From assembly GCA_031282485.1 (NCBI GenBank), contig JAITDQ010000130.1, forward strand, positions 1 through 12,335: 12,335 nucleotides of DNA, in the 5' to 3' direction. Position 1 is the first letter of the stretch. Each line of letters starts with the position of its first letter. The DNA is from Tannerella sp. (GTDB lineage Bacteria; Bacteroidota; Bacteroidia; Bacteroidales; Tannerellaceae). The notes below the pieces were generated by a model. The model was not told the DNA's origin. It saw only the letters and a list, made by a program, of their open reading frames with translations, and searched no databases. A program made the position numbers and the translations under genes. Below, piece by piece: positions 6,342 to 12,335 of the stretch.

Positions 6342-7565
6342 ATGATGTCTTCATCCCGCTTTCATTCCCTGTTCGTAAAAATATCGGAACGCGCCGTAAG
6401 AGCTTTGCTGGTCTGCAGCGGCAGCATCACCGGCGTCGCTATCATACTCATCGTTGTTTTTCTTTTCAGGGAAGGATTCGGGCTGTTCGGCAGTCCTTCC
6501 GTCGAAAGCGGGTATGCGCTGTGCGTCCATTCGTCCAACTCAATCGAAGAACTCTCCCCCATGCAAATCAAACAAATCTTCGACGGCGAAATAACCGATT
6601 GGAACAGTCTGGGGAGCAACCGGGGAGAAATCGTTCTTTTCCGCTTCGACGAAATATTCTCCCTCTATCCCGAAGAAGAATTTGGCGAAGACTATGCGCT
6701 GCTTCCGCAAAAACTCGGCGAAGTCATCGCCCGCAACCCGGATATCATCGCCTGCCTGCCCGAACAGTATTTGCCGGAGACGGACGGTTCGGTCAAAATA
6801 CTGCCGACAAAAAACATCTTGGCAACCGATTTCTTCGGAGGAAAAGAATGGCTGCCTACCGCCACTCCTTCGCCGCAATTCGGGGCGCTGCCGTTAATTG
6901 CGGGCACACTGTGGGTAAGTTTCTTCGCCATTCTGATTGCGCTTCCGCTGGGGTTGGGGGTGGCCGTCTACATGTCGGAACTTGCCGGCGAACGCTCGCG
7001 CAGGCTGCTCAAACCGGCAATCGAACTGCTGGCCGGCATACCGTCCGTCGTATACGGATTCTTCGGGCTGGTCGTCCTCGTCCCCCTCATCCGGCAAACG
7101 TTCGCCCTGCCTGTCGGCGAAACGGCTTTTGCGGGCAGTCTGATACTCGCAATCATGGCGCTGCCCACAATCATCACAATCGCCGAAGACGCGATGCGGG
7201 GCACGCCCATGGCCATGCGCGAAGCCAGCCTCGCACTGGGAGCCACCCGCTGGCAAACGATTTATAAGGTAATCATACCCTACGCCTCGTCGGGAATCAT
7301 GGCCGCCGTCGTGTTAGGCATCGGCAGAGCCGTAGGCGAGACCATGGCCGTACTGATGGTCACCGGCAATGCCGCCGTAATGCCAACTTCCCTTTTCCAG
7401 TCCATACGGACTATCCCCGCAACTATCGCGGCCGAACTGGGCGAAGCCCCGGCCGGCGGCGCACATTACCGCTCTCTGTTTCTGCTGGGATGCATCCTGT
7501 TCATCATCACAATGATCATCAGCATATCAGCCGAACTCATCTCCAAACGAAAATCCGGGTTATGA
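6342..7565 (+). CDS. pstC: Phosphate ABC transporter permease PstC with a PstS-like periplasmic insert
   Basis: One of two membrane subunits of the phosphate importer, 407 residues, longer than the roughly 320 of E. coli PstC. A first membrane segment (about 22-43) is followed by a periplasmic region up to about 180 and then five further hydrophobic segments (from about 187). The EAA loop that contacts PstB is REASLALGATRWQT (293-306). IGRAVGETMAVLMVTGN (327-343) is typical of PstC. Residues about 57-155 of the periplasmic region resemble PstS lobe two. ATG 6345 is an alternative start one codon later. The stop overlaps the pstA start as ATGA, implying translational coupling. Confidence 0.95.
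   Translation: MMSSSRFHSLFVKISERAVRALLVCSGSITGVAIILIVVFLFREGFGLFGSPSVESGYALCVHSSNSIEELSPMQIKQIFDGEITDWNSLGSNRGEIVLFRFDEIFSLYPEEEFGEDYALLPQKLGEVIARNPDIIACLPEQYLPETDGSVKILPTKNILATDFFGGKEWLPTATPSPQFGALPLIAGTLWVSFFAILIALPLGLGVAVYMSELAGERSRRLLKPAIELLAGIPSVVYGFFGLVVLVPLIRQTFALPVGETAFAGSLILAIMALPTIITIAEDAMRGTPMAMREASLALGATRWQTIYKVIIPYASSGIMAAVVLGIGRAVGETMAVLMVTGNAAVMPTSLFQSIRTIPATIAAELGEAPAGGAHYRSLFLLGCILFIITMIISISAELISKRKSGL
6510..6806 (+). other. PstS-lobe-like domain embedded in PstC (residues about 57-155)
   Basis: Aligned with PstS residues about 104-134, PstC residues 62-91 share V-H-x-S-N, L, Q, IF-x-G-x-I, W and G, 12 identities in 30. A later stretch, NPDIIACLPEQYLPETDGSV (132-151), parallels the PstS strand-turn KGAVGYVGLAYLNRDVKAV (187-205). 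The segment corresponding to the PstS phosphate contacts SRETSSGT is replaced by RFDEIFSLYPE, so phosphate binding is unlikely. The homology is seen in the sequence; a docking or gating role is inference. Confidence 0.75.
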
Positions 7566-8416
7566 ACAAAAAGACGAAACAAAAAACAGCATTCGTGATA
7601 TTCCGCATACTGGGACTGCTCGTTGTCGGGATTCTCTTCTGGATACTCGGATTCATCCTGTACAACGGCATCGGGGTCATCAGCTGGGAATTTCTGACGG
7701 CCGCCCCGACGGAAGGAATGACTGCCGGCGGGATATTTCCCGCCATTGCGGGAACGCTCGCGTTGATAGCGGGAAGTGTGATTTTTTCATTCCCCGTCGG
7801 CGTGATGTCGGCCATTTACATGAACGAATACGCCGGCAACGGTTGGGTCGTACGCTTTATCCGCATCATGACCAACAACCTGGGAAGCATCCCTTCGATC
7901 GTATTCGGGCTGTTCGGCATGGCATTGTTCGTCAATGCCATGAATTTCGGCGATTCCATACTTGCCGGTTCGTGTACGCTCGGACTGCTGGTTTTACCCC
8001 TGATCATCCGCACGACGGAAGAGGCGCTGAAAGCCATCCCCGACTCCTACCGCACGGGAAGCCTGGCGCTGGGAGCTACGAAACTGCAAACCGTCCGGCG
8101 CGTAATCCTCCCCATGGCATTTCCGAACATCATCACGGGATTAATTCTTTCTATCGGACGGGTTTCGGGCGAGACGGCGCCTGTCCTCTTCACCGTAGCC
8201 GCCTATTTCCTGCCGAAACTCCCGGAGAGCATCTTCGACCAGGTCATGGTACTCCCCTACCACCTGTACGTGATTGCCACAAGCGGAACCGACATCGAAG
8301 CTTCCCGCCCGGTTGCCTACGGTACGGCCTTAGTCCTGATAACAATCGTACTGCTGATGAACCTGCTGGCGTCGGCGCTGCGGAGATATTTCGGACGGAA
8401 AGTAAAAACAAACTGA
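7562..8416 (+). CDS. pstA: Phosphate ABC transporter permease PstA
   Basis: The second membrane subunit of the phosphate importer, 284 residues, close to the usual family length. Hydrophobic segments lie at about 10-34, 57-86, 103-127, 132-150, 188-212 and 252-273. The EAA loop that docks on PstB is EALKAIPDSYRTGSLALGAT (154-173), followed by ILSIGRVSGETAPVLFTVA (195-213), characteristic of PstA. The start at 7562 overlaps the pstC stop as ATGA. Extending upstream in the same frame would only read through the end of pstC in another frame and add His-rich, non-homologous sequence. pstB follows directly. Confidence 0.95.
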   Translation: MNKKTKQKTAFVIFRILGLLVVGILFWILGFILYNGIGVISWEFLTAAPTEGMTAGGIFPAIAGTLALIAGSVIFSFPVGVMSAIYMNEYAGNGWVVRFIRIMTNNLGSIPSIVFGLFGMALFVNAMNFGDSILAGSCTLGLLVLPLIIRTTEEALKAIPDSYRTGSLALGATKLQTVRRVILPMAFPNIITGLILSIGRVSGETAPVLFTVAAYFLPKLPESIFDQVMVLPYHLYVIATSGTDIEASRPVAYGTALVLITIVLLMNLLASALRRYFGRKVKTN

Positions 8417-8422
8417 TTGACT

Positions 8423-9169
8423 ATGATACAGGCAAAAAACATAAATTTCTATTACGGCGACTTCCATGCGCTGAAAGACATCAGCATGGAAATAGAAGCC
8501 AACACGGTAACGGCCTTCATCGGCCCTTCGGGTTGCGGGAAATCCACGTTCCTGCGGTTGTTCAACCGGATGAACGAACTGATCGAAAACACGCGCCTGA
8601 CCGGCGAGTGCCTGATCGAAGGACGCAACATCTATCACAAATCCGTCGAAGTGGACGAACTGCGGAAGAAGGTCGGCATGGTATTCCAGAAACCGAATCC
8701 CTTCCCCAAATCCATATTCGAAAACGTCGCATACGGACTGCGTGTGAACGGCGTACGCGACAAATCCCGCATCGCCCGCCGGGTGGAAGAATCGTTACAG
8801 GCCGCCGCCCTCTGGGACGAAGTCAGGGACAAGCTGAAAAAATCGGCCTTCGAGCTTTCGGGCGGGCAACAGCAACGGCTCTGCATCGCCCGCGCACTGG
8901 CCATATCCCCGTCCATCCTGCTCATGGACGAACCGGCCTCGGCGCTCGACCCGATTTCAACGTCCAAGATCGAAGAACTCATCCATTCCCTCAAAAAAAA
9001 CTACACCATTGTCATCGTGACCCACAACATGCAACAGGCAGCCCGCGTCAGTGACAAAACAGGTTTTTTCATGCTCGGCGAACTGATTGAGTACAACGCT
9101 ACAAAAAAAATATTCCTCAACCCCGACAAACAGCAAACACAAAATTACATAACCGGACGTTTTGGTTGA
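8423..9169 (+). CDS. pstB: Phosphate ABC transporter ATP-binding protein PstB
   Basis: The cytoplasmic ATPase that drives PstCA, 248 residues, the normal size. All nucleotide-binding motifs are intact: Walker [10 protein letters not shown] (34-42), Q-loop Gln89 in [13 protein letters not shown] signature LSGGQQQRL (145-153), Walker B ILLMDEP (165-171) with Glu170, D-loop SALD, and the switch His201 in [17 protein letters not shown] is a typical PstB stretch. The start is ATG 8423, six bases after the pstA stop. A TTG at 8417 is in frame and would add two residues, but ATG is the simpler choice. phoU follows 31 bp downstream. Confidence 0.97.
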   Translation: MIQAKNINFYYGDFHALKDISMEIEANTVTAFIGPSGCGKSTFLRLFNRMNELIENTRLTGECLIEGRNIYHKSVEVDELRKKVGMVFQKPNPFPKSIFENVAYGLRVNGVRDKSRIARRVEESLQAAALWDEVRDKLKKSAFELSGGQQQRLCIARALAISPSILLMDEPASALDPISTSKIEELIHSLKKNYTIVIVTHNMQQAARVSDKTGFFMLGELIEYNATKKIFLNPDKQQTQNYITGRFG

Positions 9170-9200
9170 CATCACTCCGGTCTTAATATTTCAAACAGTT

Positions 9201-9869
9201 ATGATACATACCGAAAAAGAATTACAGTACTTAAAAGAAGAAGTGAACGAGATGTGGAAGCTGGCGCTTTCGCAGCTTGAGAAATCGAAACAAGCCCTGC
9301 TGACCGGCGATTTTGAGCTGGCAAGGGAAATCGTCAGCCGCGAAAAACGGGTAGACGCCTTCGAACTGAAAATCGAAAGCGATTGCGAAAACTACATCGC
9401 CCTGTACAGTCCCGTCGCCGTCGACTTGCGCTTAGTGCTTTCGCTCATCAAAATCATCATCACGCTCGAACGCATCGGCGATTTTGCCGAAGGCATAGCG
9501 CGGCACGTGATCGACGATGACTGCAATAAAATCGACACCCGCGTAATCGAGGAACTGCAAATCGAAAAAATGTTCGACACACTGCTGACCATGCTTTCCG
9601 ACTGCTTTGTCGCCCTCGAAACCGAAAACACGCGCGTCTCCGGGAAAATCCTCTCCAAAGACGATGAAATCGATACGCTTTACCGCAATTCGCTGGCCAT
9701 ACTGACACGGTGCATGGAAAACGATCCCAAACTGATTCACTGCGGACTGAAACTGCTGCTGCTCATCCGTAAACTCGAACGCATCGGCGACCATTGCAGC
9801 AACATCATGGAAGAAATCGTTTTCTACGTGGATGCGAAAGTGCTGAAACACGGGAAACAGACGGAATGA
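9201..9869 (+). CDS. phoU: Phosphate signalling regulator PhoU
   Basis: PhoU (222 residues) links the Pst transporter to the PhoR kinase and keeps the Pho regulon off when phosphate is plentiful. It has two similar three-helix repeats. Each carries the family's acidic metal-binding motif: LERIGDFAEGIARH (89-102, Glu90/Asp94) and LERIGDHCSNIMEE (192-205, Glu193/Asp197). There is no signal peptide or membrane segment, so it is cytoplasmic. ATG 9201 is chosen because the upstream in-frame alternative at 9162 begins inside pstB and adds non-homologous residues. It ends the pst operon, and phoB begins 73 bp later behind its own likely promoter. Confidence 0.96.
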   Translation: MIHTEKELQYLKEEVNEMWKLALSQLEKSKQALLTGDFELAREIVSREKRVDAFELKIESDCENYIALYSPVAVDLRLVLSLIKIIITLERIGDFAEGIARHVIDDDCNKIDTRVIEELQIEKMFDTLLTMLSDCFVALETENTRVSGKILSKDDEIDTLYRNSLAILTRCMENDPKLIHCGLKLLLLIRKLERIGDHCSNIMEEIVFYVDAKVLKHGKQTE

Positions 9870-9874
9870 AAAAA

Positions 9875-9910
9875 AACGGCAAATTTCAATCCCCGTTCAC
9901 AACTTTTTTT
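9875..9910 (+). terminator. Weak putative terminator after phoU
   Basis: AACGG (9875-9879) pairs with CCGTT (9893-9897), preceded by an A run and followed, after a short gap, by eight T at 9903-9910. The stem is only five pairs and the T tract is offset, so termination would be partial. Some pst transcripts could read on into phoBR. Confidence 0.3.
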
Positions 9911-9918
9911 TATTTTTG
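9911..9918 (+). promoter_or_regulatory. -7 element of a likely phoBR promoter
   Basis: TATTTTTG fully matches TAnnTTTG and lies 24 bp before the phoB ATG at 9943. No clear -33 TTTG is present. Upstream, TTCAAT (9885) and TTCACA (9896) are 11 bp apart, so a degenerate regulator site is possible, but its distance to the -7 differs from the two stronger boxes. The in-frame TTG at 9916 lies inside this element and is therefore not taken as the start. Confidence 0.5.
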
Positions 9919-9942
9919 CTGAAAAATACAAGTTTGAAACAA

Positions 9943-10626
9943 ATGGAAAAACAAAAAATATTTATCGTCGACGACGACCCGGACATTTGCGAAATCCTTT
10001 CGTACAACTTAGTAAACGAAGGATACGAAACGGAACTGGCACACTCGGCGGAAGAAGCCTTCGGGAAACTCACCTCCGACTTTTCTCTGATCCTGCTGGA
10101 CATCATGATGGGCGGCATGTCGGGCTACCAGTTTGCCCGGACGTTGCGGAGCATGGGAAACGAAACGCCTATCATCTTCCTTACGGCCAAAAATACCGAA
10201 AACGACATGCTGACCGGCTTTTCCGTAGGCGGCGACGACTACATCTCCAAACCCTTTTCGCTGAAAGAAGTTTCGGCACGGGTAAAAGCCATACTGAAAC
10301 GCCGGCAAACGGATCCCGCCCGGACGAATAAATTCGTCTACAAAGACATCATCATCGATTTCGACATCAAGGAAGTGACGGTTGCAGGCAAAAGCGCCGG
10401 CGTCACAAAAACCGAATTTGAGGTACTGGCTTTCCTTGCTAAAAATCAGGATCACATCTATTCCCGCGAAGAACTCATCAATCATATATGGGAAAAAGCC
10501 CCCTACATCACGGAACGCACGGTCGATGTTCACATCACGCGACTGCGGAAGAAATTAGGTGAATACGCCCCGCTGATTTCCAACAAGTCGGGTTATGGCT
10601 ACCGGTTTAATATCAGCAACGTATGA
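9943..10626 (+). CDS. phoB: PhoB-type response regulator (OmpR/PhoB family)
   Basis: A 227-residue transcription factor. The receiver domain (about 4-120) has the acid pocket Asp11/Asp12, phosphoacceptor Asp53 in LLDIMMGGMSG, Thr81 and Lys103 in ISKPF, all intact. The C-terminal winged-helix DNA-binding domain (about 130-225) has TKTEFEVLAFLA, YSREELINHIW, and the recognition-helix region RTVDVHITRLRKKLG, ending with SGYGYRF. Such domains bind tandem direct repeats spaced 11 bp, as found at 7-26 and 5409-5428. The stop overlaps the kinase start as ATGA. Assignment as PhoB rests on position next to pst-phoU; by sequence alone it could be another OmpR-family regulator. Confidence 0.9.
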   Translation: MEKQKIFIVDDDPDICEILSYNLVNEGYETELAHSAEEAFGKLTSDFSLILLDIMMGGMSGYQFARTLRSMGNETPIIFLTAKNTENDMLTGFSVGGDDYISKPFSLKEVSARVKAILKRRQTDPARTNKFVYKDIIIDFDIKEVTVAGKSAGVTKTEFEVLAFLAKNQDHIYSREELINHIWEKAPYITERTVDVHITRLRKKLGEYAPLISNKSGYGYRFNISNV

Positions 10627-12335
10627 AAATAACCTACAAACAAAAGCTCTTTTTCTATTTCGTTGTCATTTTTGCCGTATTCACAACGGGCATCCTTGTT
10701 TTTGAGAAATCACGCGACCGCCGGTTCCGCACCAATTCCCTGCAGGAAAAATTGGACGCATACGCCGACATCATCAACAATTCCATTGACAGGCACGCCC
10801 GCCCGCCGGAAGCTATCGACAGCGTCCTCACGCTGTTCCCCCCGAACCTCCGCATCACGCTCATCAGCCGGCAGGGGAACGTCATATACGACAGTGCGAT
10901 AGAGGAAACCGCCCTGCTGGAAAACCACGCCGAACGGCCGGAAATCATACAGGCGCGGAAAAACGGGAACGGCACGGACATACGGTTTTCACACTCGAAC
11001 AACATCGAATACATCTACTACGCCAAGCGGTATACCGACTATTACATCCGGGCGGCTTTCCCGTACGACACCCGCATACGGCATTTTCTGGAACCGGACA
11101 ACCGTTTCCTGTACTTCATCGTCATGCTGTTCCTCATCATGTCGGTGCTGATCAACTACGTGGCCGGGCGATTCGGGAAATCAATAAAACAGCTCAAGGA
11201 ATTTGCCCTGTCGGCCGGGAAAGAAACGATTCACTTCCCCAACGACGAGCTGGGCGAAATCGGCTCGAAAATCAGGGAAAACTATGAGCAGATAAACCGC
11301 AACAAAAGGAAAATCTCGCTCGAACGCGAAAAACTCCTCCAACACGTCCACATCTCCGGCGAAGGACTGTGCTTTTTCTCCCGCGACAAACGGGTCAAAT
11401 TCCATAACGGGCTGTTCATCCAATACCTGAACTTCCTGACCGACGAATCAACGTCCGACCCCCTGACCGTTTTTACGGAGCCGAAATTCGAAGAAGTCGT
11501 AACGTTCCTGTCGCAACCCCCCGAACAGCAAAACTACTTCGAGACACAGATCAGCTATCAGGGACGATTCTTCAACATCCAGCTGAACCTGTTCGAAGAC
11601 CGCAGTTTCGAAATCATCATAAACGACACCACCCGCCAGGAAAAAACGCATCGCCTGAAACAGGAAATGACGGGAAACATCGCACACGAACTGCGAACGC
11701 CCATTACAAGCATCCGCGGATACCTCGAACTGATCCTCTCGCAACCGCTCGACGACGCAACCGCGAAATCATTCACGGAAAAAGCCTACAGGCAGACACT
11801 CGTGCTCTCGGAGCTAATCCGCGACATGAGCCTGATTTCGAAAATCGAAGAAACGCCCCGCTCCTTCCGCCTCGAAGCCGTCAACCTGAACGAACTGCTC
11901 CGTTCGTTAAAAAACGACCTAAAGAACGACCTGGAAGAAAAAAACATTCGAATGGAATGTAACACAGGCGACGGCATCGTCGTCAACGGCAACCGAAACC
12001 TGCTCTACTCCGTCTTCCGCAACCTGACCGACAACGCAATCCGCTACGCAGGCGAAAACATTGACATCCTCGTCAACAAATACGGAGAAGACAACGATTT
12101 CTACTACTTCACGTTTGCCGACACAGGCGCCGGCATCCCCGACGAACAGCACCTGACCCGCCTTTTCGAACGATTCTACCGCGTAAACGAAGGCCGCACA
12201 CGCGATACCGGCGGGTCAGGCCTGGGACTCTCCATCGTAAAAAACGCAATCCTCTTCCACAAAGGAAACATCACCGTAAAAAACCGCGCCGGAGGCGGCC
12301 TGAAATTCATTTTCAACCTGCCGAAGTACAAACAA
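10623..12335 (+). CDS. phoR: PhoR-type sensor histidine kinase, partial at 3' window edge
   Basis: The coding region is open for 571 codons with no stop before the window ends. Visible parts: membrane segment one (about 9-27), an extracytoplasmic region of about 130 residues, membrane segment two (about 162-184), a HAMP-like linker (about 185-232), a PAS-like domain (about 240-335), the phosphoacceptor His355 in NIAHELRTPI, then an ATPase domain with N-box NLTDNAIRYA, G1 DTGAGIPD, F-box LFERFYRV and G2 GGSGLGLSIVK. All catalytic boxes are complete, so only a short tail is likely missing. It begins inside the phoB stop (ATGA), implying coupled translation. With PhoB it should form the phosphate two-component system; the large extracytoplasmic region differs from the minimal one in E. 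coli PhoR. Confidence 0.92.
   Translation, partial: MKITYKQKLFFYFVVIFAVFTTGILVFEKSRDRRFRTNSLQEKLDAYADIINNSIDRHARPPEAIDSVLTLFPPNLRITLISRQGNVIYDSAIEETALLENHAERPEIIQARKNGNGTDIRFSHSNNIEYIYYAKRYTDYYIRAAFPYDTRIRHFLEPDNRFLYFIVMLFLIMSVLINYVAGRFGKSIKQLKEFALSAGKETIHFPNDELGEIGSKIRENYEQINRNKRKISLEREKLLQHVHISGEGLCFFSRDKRVKFHNGLFIQYLNFLTDESTSDPLTVFTEPKFEEVVTFLSQPPEQQNYFETQISYQGRFFNIQLNLFEDRSFEIIINDTTRQEKTHRLKQEMTGNIAHELRTPITSIRGYLELILSQPLDDATAKSFTEKAYRQTLVLSELIRDMSLISKIEETPRSFRLEAVNLNELLRSLKNDLKNDLEEKNIRMECNTGDGIVVNGNRNLLYSVFRNLTDNAIRYAGENIDILVNKYGEDNDFYYFTFADTGAGIPDEQHLTRLFERFYRVNEGRTRDTGGSGLGLSIVKNAILFHKGNITVKNRAGGGLKFIFNLPKYKQ

Noticed and set aside
7843..9054. A 403-codon open frame on the plus strand overlapping pstA and pstB
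   Set aside because: It lies in another frame of two intact, motif-complete genes. The translation is rich in Arg, His and Pro with no recognisable domain, as expected from an off-frame reading of GC-rich codons.

Overview
The window reads as chromosomal DNA of a Bacteroidota bacterium, most likely order Bacteroidales. The reasons are -7 promoter elements of the TAnnTTTG type, starts that mostly lack a Shine-Dalgarno sequence, a TonB-dependent receptor with an N-terminal carboxypeptidase-regulatory-like domain, a lipoprotein with an acidic patch just after the lipid cysteine, and an Rpn/PD-(D/E)XK 'transposase' family gene. I would not name a genus. Almost all of the window is one phosphate-starvation (Pho) locus.

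Layout: (1) 1-4122, a two-gene plus-strand unit for the outer membrane: a TonB-dependent receptor and a predicted surface beta-helix lipoprotein. (2) 4123-4346, a non-coding stretch with a 7-bp tandem repeat, a 24-bp tandem repeat built on TTGAGCCTGTCGAA, and a hairpin with flanking A and T runs that can serve both converging genes. (3) 4347-5279, an Rpn-like nuclease gene on the minus strand with its own promoter and an unusually strong Shine-Dalgarno sequence. (4) 5280-5507, a divergent promoter region. (5) 5508-9869, pstS-pstC-pstA-pstB-phoU. (6) 9943-12335, a phoB-type response regulator and a phoR-type histidine kinase. The kinase coding region is still open at the window edge.

Inferred working model: PhoR/PhoB sense low phosphate and turn on both the outer-membrane unit and the pst operon. 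The receptor and surface lipoprotein would bring phosphate or a phosphorylated ligand across the outer membrane. PstS binds phosphate in the periplasm, PstCAB pumps it in, and PhoU couples transporter state to PhoR.

The two strongest observations are these. First, the receptor promoter and the pstS promoter share the same architecture: a TTAAy-N6-kTAACAAAA box with 11-bp spacing, exactly 36 bp from a TACTTTyG -7 element. This is a candidate Bacteroidota PHO box and ties the otherwise unassigned outer-membrane pair to phosphate. Second, PstC carries, between its first two membrane segments, a periplasmic insert that is visibly homologous to one lobe of PstS but lacks the phosphate-contact motif.
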